DNA of 48,886 bases. Source: Rubrivivax sp. SCN 71-131. Lineage in GTDB: Bacteria; Pseudomonadota; Gammaproteobacteria; Burkholderiales; Burkholderiaceae_C. The notes under the pieces were generated by a model, which saw only the letters and a list, made by a program, of their open reading frames with translations, was not told the DNA's origin and made no database searches. Of this stretch, positions 6,723 through 14,540 are shown one piece after another; the first letter of the stretch is position 1; every line of letters begins with the position of its first letter. Location of the stretch: positions 1 through 48,886 of the forward strand of contig MEFD01000032.1 of the NCBI GenBank assembly GCA_001724995.1, read 5' to 3'. The position numbers were made by a program, and so were the translations under genes.

Positions 6723-6754
6723 GACTGGTTATGCGTGGTCCTGATTCCCCGCTT

Positions 6755-6829
6755 TGGCCCCACCGGCAGGAATCGAACCTGCATCTGGCGCTTAGGAGGC
6801 GCCCGTTCTATCCATTGAACTACGGCGGG
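6755..6829 (-). tRNA. tRNA-Arg (anticodon CCU)
   Basis: A full 75-base cloverleaf with encoded CCA can be folded by hand: acceptor CCCGCCG/CGGTGGG with one G-T pair, D-arm GTTC/GAAC, anticodon stem GGCGC/GCGCC with loop CTCCTAA (anticodon CCT), T-arm GCAGG TTCGATT CCTGC, discriminator G, then CCA. It decodes AGG codons. Its 3' part is the attachment site of the element to the left, and the gene was kept intact after integration. Confidence 0.95.
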
Positions 6830-6901
6830 ATGAGGCGGCCGCATGATACCGAGGCGAGCGGAGGCGGCCCGCGCCGGGGGCGGGCCGGGCGCGGTGGCGA
6901 T

Positions 6902-7303
6902 TCAGCGTGGCCTGGAGCTTGCGGCGGGCAGCAGGCGCTCGTGCGCCGGCACGTCGCCCTCGCCCTCGAGCTCGATGGCGACCTGGGTGCAGACGGCGCG
7001 GCAGAGCGTGGCCACGCGCTCGCTCTGCAGCCGGTAATAGATCTGCGTGCTGTCGCGGCGCCGGCCGAGCACGCCGGCGCGATACAGCGTGGCCAGGTGC
7101 TGCGAGATGTTGGGCTGCGTGGTGTCGATCTCGGCCAGCAGCTGCGAGACGTTCTTCTCGCCGTGGCAGAGCGCGCCGATGATCTTCAGCCGCACCGGCG
7201 TGGAGAGCAGGCCGAAGAGCTCCGCCACCGACTCGAAGACGGCGTCGGCATTGGCGCTCGGTTCCGGCGGCCGGGTGTCGAGGCGCGTCGAAGGAGTATT
7301 CAT
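6902..7303 (-). CDS. soxR: ArsR-family regulator of the sox cluster (SoxR/SqrR-like)
   Basis: This 133-residue winged-helix repressor has the HTH NVSQLLAEIDTTQPNISQHLATLYRAGVL at about residues 51-79 and the wing RRRDSTQIYYRL. Cys46 sits in the helix before the HTH (ALCHGEK) and Cys101/Cys105 in the C-terminal helix (TLCRAVC). ArsR proteins of the SqrR/BigR/SoxR type use two such cysteines to sense persulfide and then release DNA. The start ATG overlaps the stop of the cytochrome gene (ATGA). It probably controls the sox promoters through the motifs at 8875 and 15964. The sensor role and symbol are inferences. Confidence 0.75.
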   Translation of the reverse strand: MNTPSTRLDTRPPEPSANADAVFESVAELFGLLSTPVRLKIIGALCHGEKNVSQLLAEIDTTQPNISQHLATLYRAGVLGRRRDSTQIYYRLQSERVATLCRAVCTQVAIELEGEGDVPAHERLLPAASSRPR

Positions 7304-7728
7304 TGCAGGTCGTCGCGGGCGCGGGGCTGAGGCGTCGAGGGGAAGCGGTAGTGGTCACGCTGCAGCACGGCGGCGATGGCCTGGATGTCTTCCGGGAAGA
7401 GCTGCAGCCCGAGTTCCACGCTGCAGACCTCGACCATCGACAGCAGCGCCGCGGGCCGGCTGATGCGGCCTTTGGGGCGGTAGATGGCGCTGCCATCGCC
7501 ACCGAAGAGCCGCGTGTGGCACTCGGCGCAGCGGTGCTCGCGCAGGAGCTGCTCGCCCAGCGTCAGGTCGGCGCCGCGGAACTCCGCCGGCGGGGCGGCT
7601 GCGACGGCCTCGGCGGCGGCGGCACGCGGCGCCGTCAGCAGGCCCGAGGCTGCCGCCGCCAGCGCCGCCAGTGCCGCCAGTGCGGCCAGCGCGGTGCCGG
7701 GCCATCGTTGCCGTTGCGGAATCTGCAT
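7300..7728 (-). CDS. Periplasmic mono-haem cytochrome c-like protein
   Basis: This 142-residue protein has a signal peptide (basic start QIPQRQRW, then an Ala/Leu-rich core ending PRAAAAEA) and one haem-binding site, CAECH, at residues 67-71. The rest is short (RLFGGDGSAIYRPKG...LQLFPEDIQAIAAVL), compatible with a small class I cytochrome c, though no obvious Met axial ligand segment stands out. The start is ATG 7726-7728, preceded by a G-rich Shine-Dalgarno; an upstream in-frame ATG would lengthen the n-region unnaturally. It lies between the metallohydrolase and the regulator and is probably an electron carrier linked to sulfur oxidation. Confidence 0.75.
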   Translation of the reverse strand: MQIPQRQRWPGTALAALAALAALAAAASGLLTAPRAAAAEAVAAAPPAEFRGADLTLGEQLLREHRCAECHTRLFGGDGSAIYRPKGRISRPAALLSMVEVCSVELGLQLFPEDIQAIAAVLQRDHYRFPSTPQPRARDDLQ

Positions 7729-7803
7729 CGTCTCCCCCGGGGCCTGCGTGGCACGCATCGCGCGTCGACGCATGCCACGGGCATTATCGCGGGCGCTGCG
7801 CCT

Positions 7804-8862
7804 TCACTCGCCTTCGTGCTCCATCAGCAGGTAGGTGTTGTAGGCATTCATGCGGTTGGCCGCGGCAAAGAGGGGCAGTGCGGCAAAGCGCGACCAGTCC
7901 GTGCGCGCGTAGGCCTCGTCGAAAGGTTCGAGGTCGCGTGCCGCCTGGCCCATCGCCTGGCGCAGGAACTGTAGGTAGTCGCGCGTCAACGCCAGGTCCT
8001 CGCTCGGATGGTGGGACAGCGGGCCGTGGCCGGGCACGAGAATCCGCGGCTGCCACTGCAGCATGCGCTCCAGCGCCTCGATCCAGCGCCGGCTGTCGGC
8101 CTGCCCGACGAAGGGAACGCGACCGCGGAAGACGATGTCGCCGGTGAAGAGCACGCCGCTCTTCTCGTCGAAGACGACGAGATCCTCCGGCGTGTGCGCG
8201 GGGCCGGCATGGCCCACGCGCAGGCGCCGCCCGCCGACGTCGAGCACGAGGTCGGCGGCGGCGCCCGGCTCGCCGATCCACTGGTCGGGGGTGACGAGGT
8301 GCGTCGCCTCGTCGACCCAGGGGAACAGTTCCTCGCGGCTGGCCTGCAGGCGCAGGCGCGCGGTGTCGCCGGCGAGGTACTCGCGGCATCCTGCATGGGC
8401 GACGATGCGCGCGCCCGCGGCCTTCATCACCTGCAGGCCATAGATGTGGTCGGCGTGGCAGTGCGTGACGATGACCCAGCGCAGCGGGGCGCGCGTGCGT
8501 TCGCGGATCAGCTCGAGCAGCCGTTCGGCCAGCGGGGGTGAGCCGAGCGCGTCGATCACCACCACGCCCTCGGGGGTGATGATGAAGGCGGCGTTGGAGA
8601 TGAAATTCTGGTTCGCGGCCGAGCCCATGGCCGACTCGCCCTGCACGAACCAGATGCCGTCGGCCACCGCCTGTGCGTCCATGCGCACCGTGGCCGGCGC
8701 GGCCTGCGCGAACGCGCAGCCTCCGGCGCACAGGAGCAGGGTGCCGAGGAGCCAGGCCCGGATGTTGCTGCCGGCCGCATGCCTCGTCGCCCACGCGCGC
8801 AGGCGAGTCGGCCAGCGGCCGACCGAAAGCCCCGAAACCCTGCGGACGCCTTGGCTCTTCAT
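7804..8862 (-). CDS. SoxH-like metallo-beta-lactamase fold hydrolase
   Basis: This protein of up to 352 residues has the MBL zinc signature H134xH136xD138H139 in VTHCHADHIYG, a further His in GHAGPAHTPED, the metal-bridging Asp in FTGDIVF and a terminal PGHG motif. A hydrophobic export signal, AWLLGTLLLCAGGCAFAQA, lies near residues 36-54, so it acts in the periplasm. Related SoxH-type proteins sit at the edge of sox clusters; their substrate is not settled. The long N-terminal extension before the signal suggests that the true start may lie a little downstream of ATG 8862. It heads the metallohydrolase-cytochrome-regulator set. Confidence 0.8.
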   Translation of the reverse strand: MKSQGVRRVSGLSVGRWPTRLRAWATRHAAGSNIRAWLLGTLLLCAGGCAFAQAAPATVRMDAQAVADGIWFVQGESAMGSAANQNFISNAAFIITPEGVVVIDALGSPPLAERLLELIRERTRAPLRWVIVTHCHADHIYGLQVMKAAGARIVAHAGCREYLAGDTARLRLQASREELFPWVDEATHLVTPDQWIGEPGAAADLVLDVGGRRLRVGHAGPAHTPEDLVVFDEKSGVLFTGDIVFRGRVPFVGQADSRRWIEALERMLQWQPRILVPGHGPLSHHPSEDLALTRDYLQFLRQAMGQAARDLEPFDEAYARTDWSRFAALPLFAAANRMNAYNTYLLMEHEGE

Positions 8863-8874
8863 GGCGATAACGCT

Positions 8875-8894
8875 ATATGCGGATAAGCGGATAT
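8875..8894 (-). promoter_or_regulatory. Operator-like site upstream of the SoxH-like gene
   Basis: On the minus strand this reads ATATCCGCTTATCCGCATAT, with ATAT at both ends and two CCGC blocks. It matches the site before soxC at 15964-15983 at 13 of 20 positions. The surrounding 40 bases are the AT-richest of the area. It lies 13-32 bases upstream of the annotated ATG and would overlap or flank the promoter. Binding by the ArsR-type regulator is an inference. Confidence 0.5.
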
Positions 8895-9030
8895 ATCGAA
8901 CGCACTATACGCTCCGGCGCCGTGCGTGGACAGGACGGATGCGCGCTCGGATCTCGAGGCCGTCCACAACCGGGCCAGGGCCCGCAAGAGCCGGGCCGAT
9001 AGGCTGGGCTGAGGACGGCGACGCGATCCC

Positions 9031-9050
9031 CGCGAGCACCCGCGCTCGCG
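9031..9050 (-). terminator. Hairpin downstream of soxB
   Basis: A perfect 7-bp stem CGCGAGC/GCTCGCG with a 6-base loop lies 24 bases past the soxB stop. It has no T-run, so it may be a Rho-dependent or processing hairpin. The rest of 8895-9030 holds nothing recognisable. Confidence 0.35.
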
Positions 9051-9073
9051 ACTTGCGGCCCTGAATCGCGGCT

Positions 9074-10807
9074 TCAGACGATACCCGGATTGCCGTCCAT
9101 GCCGACGAGCCGGGGCGTGTTGATGCGCCGCGGCGCGACGCGTCCGCCCTGGCTCTTCAGCCAGGTCTCGACGACGTCCCACACCGGCTTCACGCCCGCG
9201 GCGCTCCTGGCCTCCTCGGCCACCGGCGCCCAGCCGGCGACCTTGTAGGTCTTGTCGGCCTCGATCGGCTTGCCTGCCAGGCGCATGTCGCTGATGCGCC
9301 GCCCCATCGCCTCGCTCGGCGTGCAGGTGTAGGTGAGACCGCCCACGCGCACCATGTCGCCGCCCTGCTGGTAGTAGGGGTCGGGGTTGAAGAGGTTGTC
9401 GGCCACGTCCTCCAGCACGGTCTTGATCGTCGCGCCGGTCATCGGCGTCAGGGTGGCATAGGGGTAGGTGATCGCCAGCTGGTCCATCAGCAGTTCGCGC
9501 GTGATGGTGTCGCCCGGCAGCAGCGTGCTGCCCCAGCGAAAGCCCGGGCTGAAGGCGAGGTCCGCGCCCTGCACCTCGATCAGCGCGTCGCAGATGAGCT
9601 GGTCCCAGCTGCCATTGAAGTTGCCGCGGCGGTAGAGCAGGCCGTCGGTGACGGCGAGCTTCTCCGACAGGCGCTCGGCAAACGGTGCGCGGATGCGCGC
9701 GAGCAGGGCGTCCATGTCGCGGTCGCGCGCGAGCTGGTTGGCGAACACGGGCAGCAGACGGTAGCGGAAGTCGGCCACCTTGCCGCCCTTGACGTCGAAG
9801 TCCATCACGCCGAGGAACTTGCCGTTGCTGCCGGCGTTGGTGACGAGCGTGGTGCCGCCGCCGTTCTTCACGGGAATCGCCAGCGGCACGCCGTCGTGCG
9901 TGTGGCCGCCGAGGATGGCGTCGACGCCGCGCACGCGGCTGGCCATCTTCAGGTCGACGTCCATGCCGTTGTGCGAGAGCACGACCACCACCTGCGCGCC
10001 CTTGCCGCGCGCCTCCTCGACCTGCTTCTGCAGGTGCTCGTCCCGGATGCCGAAGCTCCAGTCGGCGACCATCCAGCGCGGGTTGGCGATCGGCGTGTAG
10101 GGGAAGGCCTGCCCGATGATGGCCACGGGCACGCCGCCCACCTCGCGCATCACGTAGGGTGCGAAGACCGGATCCTCGAAGTCGATCGTCTTCACGTTCT
10201 GGGCGACGAAGTCGACCTTGCCCTTGAAGTCCTTCTCGACGATCTCCTTGACGCGCTGCATGCCGTAGGTGAATTCCCAGTGGCCGGTCATGACGTCGAC
10301 GCCCAGCAGCTTGCAGGCGTCGACCATGTCCTGCGCGTTCGTCCACAGGCTGGTTGCGCTGCCCTGCCAGGTGTCGCCGCCGTCCAGCAGCAGCGCGCCC
10401 GGTCGGCTGGCGCGCAGCATCTTCACCAGCGTGGCCAGGTGGGCGAAGCCACCGACGCGGCCGTAACGGCGCGCCGCGGCCTCGAAGTCCAGCATCGTGA
10501 AGGCGTGCGCCAGCGCCGTCTGCGGCTTGACGCCGGTGGCCGCCAGCCAGCGCTGGCCGACGAGGTGCGGCAACTGCCCGTGCATGTCGCCCACGCCCAG
10601 GTTCACGCTCGGCTCGCGGAACCAGATCGGCTCGAGCTGCGCATGGCAGTCGGTCATGTGCAGCAGGCTGACGTTGCCGAAGCGTGGGATGTCGTAGAGC
10701 CCCGCCTGCGCGCCCTGCGCATCGGCCTCGGCGTGGTGGGACAGCGCCATGCCGGCCATGCCGGCGGCACCGAGGACTTGCAGGAACTCGCGCTTGCTGA
10801 GGTTCAT
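9074..10807 (-). CDS. soxB: SoxB, thiosulfohydrolase
   Basis: This 577-residue di-manganese hydrolase releases sulfate from the sulfonate end of the thiosulfate adduct on SoxY. It has a metallophosphatase/5'-nucleotidase fold: LLHMTDCHAQLEPIWFREPS (metal ligands), LLLDGGDTWQGSATSLW, GHWEFTYGM, VVLSHNGMDVDLK and ILGGHTHDG are all present, followed by the C-terminal domain. The N-terminus SKREFLQVLGAAGMAGMAL resembles a Tat signal with a KR pair. The start is ATG 10805-10807 rather than the in-frame TTG two codons before. It is the last gene of the main sox run. Confidence 0.95.
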   Translation of the reverse strand: MNLSKREFLQVLGAAGMAGMALSHHAEADAQGAQAGLYDIPRFGNVSLLHMTDCHAQLEPIWFREPSVNLGVGDMHGQLPHLVGQRWLAATGVKPQTALAHAFTMLDFEAAARRYGRVGGFAHLATLVKMLRASRPGALLLDGGDTWQGSATSLWTNAQDMVDACKLLGVDVMTGHWEFTYGMQRVKEIVEKDFKGKVDFVAQNVKTIDFEDPVFAPYVMREVGGVPVAIIGQAFPYTPIANPRWMVADWSFGIRDEHLQKQVEEARGKGAQVVVVLSHNGMDVDLKMASRVRGVDAILGGHTHDGVPLAIPVKNGGGTTLVTNAGSNGKFLGVMDFDVKGGKVADFRYRLLPVFANQLARDRDMDALLARIRAPFAERLSEKLAVTDGLLYRRGNFNGSWDQLICDALIEVQGADLAFSPGFRWGSTLLPGDTITRELLMDQLAITYPYATLTPMTGATIKTVLEDVADNLFNPDPYYQQGGDMVRVGGLTYTCTPSEAMGRRISDMRLAGKPIEADKTYKVAGWAPVAEEARSAAGVKPVWDVVETWLKSQGGRVAPRRINTPRLVGMDGNPGIV

Positions 10808-10877
10808 CGTCAATCAGTCCGGACTGATATTCGTGGCAAAGAACGGGCCCGCGCGCGGCGGGCCCGTGGGCGGTGAA

Positions 10878-11531
10878 TCAGTGGTTGACGGGCGACCGCG
10901 GGTCCAGCAGCAGCGCCATCACGTCGCGGATCTGGTCTTCGGCGAGCAGCCCCTTGTGGCCGAAGCGCGGCATGTTGGAGCAGGCCGAATACGCCTTCGC
11001 GTTCCACAGCTTGGCCCAGGTGTACTGCACGACCTCGGCGCTGGCCGGCGCGTAGGGATCCTTCACGCCGCGCAGCTTGCCGTAGTTGTAGAGGCTCGGG
11101 CCGATGGTGCCGAAGCTGATCTCTTCCTTGCTGATCTGGTGGCAGTTGTAGCACTGCGCGCCGTTGGCGCTCGCGTCGGCGCTCTTGTCGGTCCAGGTCA
11201 TGCCGCGCCCGTTCTGGGCCAGCTTCTCGCCCGCCTTCCAGTCGCCGAGGTAGCGCCCGCCCGCCGGCCACCTGACGCTGGCCAGCGCCTCCCGCTCGAT
11301 CCGGCCGGCGACAGCGGCCGCGGGCGGCTGGTCGGAAGAGCAGGCCTTCTGGCCGAGATCCTGCTGCAGGCGGTCGAGCTTGGCGATGCCCTGCTCGCGA
11401 AAGCTCGCCTTCATCATGGCGGCGGTCTGGGCGTCCAGCTCCTGCGGCGCAGGCCGGCTGGCGCAACCCACGGTGAGCAGGGCAGTCGTCCCGAGGACCA
11501 GGGCGAGCACGGGAAAAATGCGGATCCTCAT
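10878..11531 (-). CDS. soxX: SoxX, cytochrome c of the SoxAX complex
   Basis: This 217-residue partner of SoxA carries one haem c at CYNCH (127-131) and, downstream, the Met-containing segment ACSNMPRFGHKGLL likely to supply the axial Met. A signal peptide is present (MRIRIFPVLALVLGTTALL) with a Cys at 23 (VGCAS); the lipobox is imperfect, so lipidation is uncertain. SoxAX couples thiosulfate to the SoxY cysteine and passes electrons on. The region between signal and haem (about residues 25-115) is longer than in short SoxX proteins. It starts 16 bases after the soxA stop. Confidence 0.9.
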   Translation of the reverse strand: MRIRIFPVLALVLGTTALLTVGCASRPAPQELDAQTAAMMKASFREQGIAKLDRLQQDLGQKACSSDQPPAAAVAGRIEREALASVRWPAGGRYLGDWKAGEKLAQNGRGMTWTDKSADASANGAQCYNCHQISKEEISFGTIGPSLYNYGKLRGVKDPYAPASAEVVQYTWAKLWNAKAYSACSNMPRFGHKGLLAEDQIRDVMALLLDPRSPVNH

Positions 11532-11547
11532 GATCGGTCCTCCGGTT

Positions 11548-12348
11548 TCAGCGCTTGATCGCCGGGGCGATCGACTCGGCGCCCCTGGCGTTGACGCCCA
11601 TGTAGACGCCCAGGGCAATGGTCACGTCGGAGGCGAAGCCCGGGTAGAGGAAGCGCTGCTGCCGATAGCAGTCGTTGAGGCGCTGTTGCATCCCCCACAT
11701 CTGGCCGCTGCTGACGCGATACGCCGGCCAGGCCGCGAAGCCGATGCCGTCGCCGGGGTTCGTCCGCAGGTCGGGCAAGTCCTGCAGCCGGATGCGCTTG
11801 CCCTCCTCGCCGTGGCAGGTCGCGCAGGAGAAGTCCATCGGCCCGCCGCGAAAGAAGAACGCGCGCTTGCCGAGTTCATAGAAGCGCTTCTCCTGGGCGT
11901 GCCGCTGCGGCAGGTCGAAGCGCTGGCCGCGCGACTGGGCGGCGATCCAGGTCGCCAGTGCGGTGACGTTGGCCATCTCGCCGCGACCGAACGCGGTCTT
12001 GGCGATCTCCGCCGCGTCGAAGCCCTGCAGCGTCGACATGCAGGTCAGCAGCCGCGACTCCACGTCCTGCACGCGCCCGGTGTCGGCGAAGTAGCGCGGC
12101 AACTGCACCCAGGCCCCCTTCACGACGCCGGGCCCGAGGCCGAGGTCGCAGCGTTCGAGCGAGGCCTTCTTCGGCCCGCGCGGCTGCTTCCACAAGTCCT
12201 CACCCTTCATCTCGAAGAGCTCGGCCGGATTGCCGTCCTCGAGCATCTTGCGGTACTCGGCTATGCCGTCGGCGGTGCTCTTCTGCGCCTGCACCGCAAA
12301 CGGCATCAGGCATGCGAGCGCGAGGACTCTCCAGCGCGGTCGACGCAT
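11548..12348 (-). CDS. soxA: SoxA, mono-haem form
   Basis: This 266-residue periplasmic protein has a cleavable signal (VLALACLMPFAVQAQ). It carries one haem motif, CATCH, at about 175-179, and the active-site Cys227 in RLNDCYRQQRF, which ligates the catalytic haem. The N-terminal domain has Cys67 (ERCDLG) and Cys103 (LTCMST) but no second CxxCH, so this is the mono-haem type rather than the di-haem type; those cysteines may form a disulfide. The start is ATG 12346-12348, with AAGGAG upstream. It forms the SoxAX complex that starts thiosulfate oxidation. Confidence 0.93.
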   Translation of the reverse strand: MRRPRWRVLALACLMPFAVQAQKSTADGIAEYRKMLEDGNPAELFEMKGEDLWKQPRGPKKASLERCDLGLGPGVVKGAWVQLPRYFADTGRVQDVESRLLTCMSTLQGFDAAEIAKTAFGRGEMANVTALATWIAAQSRGQRFDLPQRHAQEKRFYELGKRAFFFRGGPMDFSCATCHGEEGKRIRLQDLPDLRTNPGDGIGFAAWPAYRVSSGQMWGMQQRLNDCYRQQRFLYPGFASDVTIALGVYMGVNARGAESIAPAIKR

Positions 12349-12436
12349 CGACTTGTCTCCTTGTTGGTTCGGCATCGTCACCGTGTCGAAACGCGGCGCA
12401 CGCTGTCGCGGCCGGGGCGTCACGGTTCGTGGTTCG

Positions 12437-12748
12437 TCAACTGACGGTCGCCTCGTCGGTGCGCTTGTCGCCGCGGTTGTCGACCCAGTTGATGGTGATC
12501 TTGTCGCCAGCCTTGCCGCCCTTGACGACGAACTGCAGAAAGGGGTTCTTCGCCACCGAGGGCCCCCAGTGCGCGGTCATCACGGTCTTGCCGTTGTGCG
12601 CCGCGGTGACCTCCTGGATGAACCAGGCCGGGATCACCTTGCCGGACGAGTCCTTGCGCTGGCCGGTCTCCATCTCGTGGCTCATCAGCACGCGGACGGT
12701 GACCTTGTCGCCGGCGGCCTGGGCGCGGATGCGCATCGGGTCTGCCAT
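12437..12748 (-). CDS. soxZ: SoxZ, partner of the sulfur carrier SoxY
   Basis: This 103-residue protein of Ig-like fold forms the SoxYZ carrier complex. The family segments VRVLMSHEMETGQRKDSSGK, IPAWFIQEV and NPFLQFVVKGG are clear, and the length is normal. It has no signal peptide and is exported with SoxY by the Tat route, as known for this pair. A GGAG Shine-Dalgarno precedes the ATG. It sits 48 bases after soxY. Confidence 0.95.
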   Translation of the reverse strand: MADPMRIRAQAAGDKVTVRVLMSHEMETGQRKDSSGKVIPAWFIQEVTAAHNGKTVMTAHWGPSVAKNPFLQFVVKGGKAGDKITINWVDNRGDKRTDEATVS

Positions 12749-12796
12749 GTCAATCTCCAGTGTTCGGTTGAAGTTCGGTGCAAGCGGGTGACGTGC

Positions 12797-13255
12797 TCAG
12801 CCGCCGCAGCCGCCCAGGGTGACCTTGATTTCCTTTTGCGCGAAGAGCACCTTGTTGTCCGCGGTGATCGCCACCGCGAACACGTTGGAGGACTGCCCCA
12901 TCTTCACGCGCGTGTTGAAGCTGGGCTCCACGCTGTCGCCGGGTTCGAACACGGCGGCCAGCATGTTGGGGTTCTTCTCGACGAGGATCAGCAGCTGCTT
13001 GACGCCGGCCAGCGAGCTCGCGCAACCCACGGGAACGACGGCGCCGTTCTCCGCGATGTCGGGTCCGGTGATGCTCACGTCCTTGCTCGCCGTGGGCGCG
13101 GACACGCCGAGCGCCTTCACGAGGTCGCTCATGTTCTTGGCCTCGAAGGCGGCGCTGTTCCAGGCTGCCTGCGCGGCCCGCGGCAGCAGACCGAGGCCGG
13201 CCAGTGCACCGGCAAGAGCCGCACTGCGCTGAAGCATCTGGCGACGGTTTTGCAT
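12797..13255 (-). CDS. soxY: SoxY, sulfur carrier protein
   Basis: This 152-residue protein ends in the swinging-arm motif GGCGG, with carrier Cys150, to which thiosulfate and its oxidation intermediates are bound. The N-terminus MQNRRQMLQRSAALAGALAG is a Tat signal with an RR pair. The start is ATG 13253-13255 with GGAGA upstream; the long upstream in-frame extension lies in the non-coding gap. SoxYZ is the substrate platform for SoxAX, SoxB and SoxCD. Confidence 0.95.
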   Translation of the reverse strand: MQNRRQMLQRSAALAGALAGLGLLPRAAQAAWNSAAFEAKNMSDLVKALGVSAPTASKDVSITGPDIAENGAVVPVGCASSLAGVKQLLILVEKNPNMLAAVFEPGDSVEPSFNTRVKMGQSSNVFAVAITADNKVLFAQKEIKVTLGGCGG

Positions 13256-13379
13256 GGGAAGGTCTCCTTCGGTCATCGCGACCACTATCGGGGATGGGGA
13301 GGTCAAACGGATGGAACGGGGGCCGGCAAGAGGCGCGGGGACGGGGCAGGCGCGGGCTGCGAAGCGATGGTCGGGACGG

Positions 13380-13407
13380 CCGGGCGGCCGCCGTCGCGGC
13401 GGCCCGG
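13380..13407 (-). promoter_or_regulatory. Strong GC hairpin between soxD and soxY
   Basis: The 175-base gap between soxD and soxY contains the inverted repeat CCGGG (CGG) CCGCCG TCG CGGCGG CCCGG, an 11-bp stem with a 3-base bulge and no T-run. It lies between stop and start inside an otherwise compact operon. It could stabilise the downstream soxYZAXB message or mark an internal processing site. The rest of the gap shows nothing else recognisable. Confidence 0.45.
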
Positions 13408-13430
13408 TCCGGTGACGTCGCGCGTCGGGG

Positions 13431-14540
13431 TCACTGCGGCGCTCCGGCGGCCAGCCAACGGGCAATCACCTTAGCATCTTCCTCGGAAATGCTCTGCGCG
13501 GGCATGGGAATGGCCCCCCAGACGCCCACGCCGCCGGACCGGATCTTGCCCGCCAGGTAGGCCTGCGCGTCGCTGCGGCCGCCATGCCTGCCGTGGATGT
13601 CACGCCAGCTCGGGCCGATGAGCTTCCTGTCGGCGACATGGCAGGCGGTGCAGGCCAGCCGGGTCAGCAGGGCGGTCGGGGCGGCCCCGGGGGCCGGCTT
13701 CGTCGGCGCCGCGGGGGCGGCAGCGCCCGCCGGCTGCGTGGTGTCGGCGCCGTGCTGCGCACCGACCATGCGGTTCTGCTCGGCGAGGTTGCCGTGCGCG
13801 TTGCGCGCGAAGTCCGGCAGCATCGAGGCCAGCGTCGGCTCGGTGGCACAGTCCCGCATGCAGGCGGCTGCCGTGACGTCGGGCTTGGCGACGCTGCCGG
13901 CGAGCTTGCCGGGCCACATCGCGTGCCGCGTGGTCATGCCGTTGCGGTTGGGCAGGCGCGCCTGCACCTGCGCGATGTTGCGGTCGGAGAGTTCGAAGTC
14001 CTGCGGCACCACGTCGCCGAGGTTGAGCAGGAAGGCGGTGAGCGCGTAGACCTCGTCGGGCGCGAGCGACTTCGGCGCGTTCCAGGGCATGGCGCGGTAG
14101 ATGTAGTCCCACAGCGTGGAGACTGTGGAGAGCTTCATCAGCGTCGTGCGCCCGGGGTAGGCGGCGTCGGTCAGGCGCGCCGCGCGGCCGCTCTTCACGT
14201 CGGCCGCGGTGGTGCCGCCGACGAGGGGTGCGAAGAACTCGTTGCTCTCGCCGAAGATGCCGTGGCAGGAGGCGCACTTGGCCTCCCACAGGTCCTGCCC
14301 CTGGCTCACCGTGCCGGCCCCCTTGGGCAGACCCTTGAAGTCGGGTCGCACGTCGATGTCCCAGGCGGCGACTTCCTTGGGCGTGGCGGCACGGCCGATG
14401 CCCGGCAGCGCCTGGGCCAGGGCGGTGGTGCCGGCCAGCGCCAGCAGCAGGGCCGCGACAAGGCCCCTGGCCGTGCGCGTGCCGCCGGCGTGGGCCGCCC
14501 CCCCGCGGGGAGCCCCGCGCCGCTCAACCCAGCTGGACAT
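13431..14540 (-). CDS. soxD: SoxD, di-haem cytochrome c subunit of sulfane dehydrogenase
   Basis: This 369-residue protein has two haem motifs: C89xxC92H93 (CASCH) in the N-terminal domain and C297xxC300H301 (CTACH) in the C-terminal domain, each followed by cytochrome c-type segments (WNAPKSLAPDEVYALTAFLLNL; AIPMPAQSISEEDAKVIARWLAAG). A signal region is present (LVAALLLALAGTTALAQA). An Ala/Pro-rich linker at about 267-290 separates the domains. It accepts electrons from SoxC. The start overlaps the end of soxC by 17 bases. Confidence 0.93.
   Translation of the reverse strand: MSSWVERRGAPRGGAAHAGGTRTARGLVAALLLALAGTTALAQALPGIGRAATPKEVAAWDIDVRPDFKGLPKGAGTVSQGQDLWEAKCASCHGIFGESNEFFAPLVGGTTAADVKSGRAARLTDAAYPGRTTLMKLSTVSTLWDYIYRAMPWNAPKSLAPDEVYALTAFLLNLGDVVPQDFELSDRNIAQVQARLPNRNGMTTRHAMWPGKLAGSVAKPDVTAAACMRDCATEPTLASMLPDFARNAHGNLAEQNRMVGAQHGADTTQPAGAAAPAAPTKPAPGAAPTALLTRLACTACHVADRKLIGPSWRDIHGRHGGRSDAQAYLAGKIRSGGVGVWGAIPMPAQSISEEDAKVIARWLAAGAPQ

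Larger units (their letters stand above)
1..6754 (-). mobile_element. Integrated element at the 3' end of tRNA-Arg(CCU), left part missing
   Basis: A P4-type tyrosine integrase lies directly beside the 3' end of tRNA-Arg, the classic arrangement of tRNA-targeted elements. Behind it follow an AlpA-type regulator, a Toprim primase, a DUF3987 protein and an SSB-like protein, all on the minus strand and many joined by ATGA overlaps. This gene set resembles the replication and control module of phage satellites or small integrative elements. No capsid, tail or conjugation genes are visible. The distal attachment site is not in the window, and the far end is interrupted by an IS end at bases 1-94. 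The P4-like or satellite classification is an inference. Confidence 0.75.

Noticed and set aside
1..6754. Distal attachment site of the integrated element within the window
   Set aside because: I looked for a second copy of the tRNA-Arg 3' end and did not see one; it probably lies left of the window.
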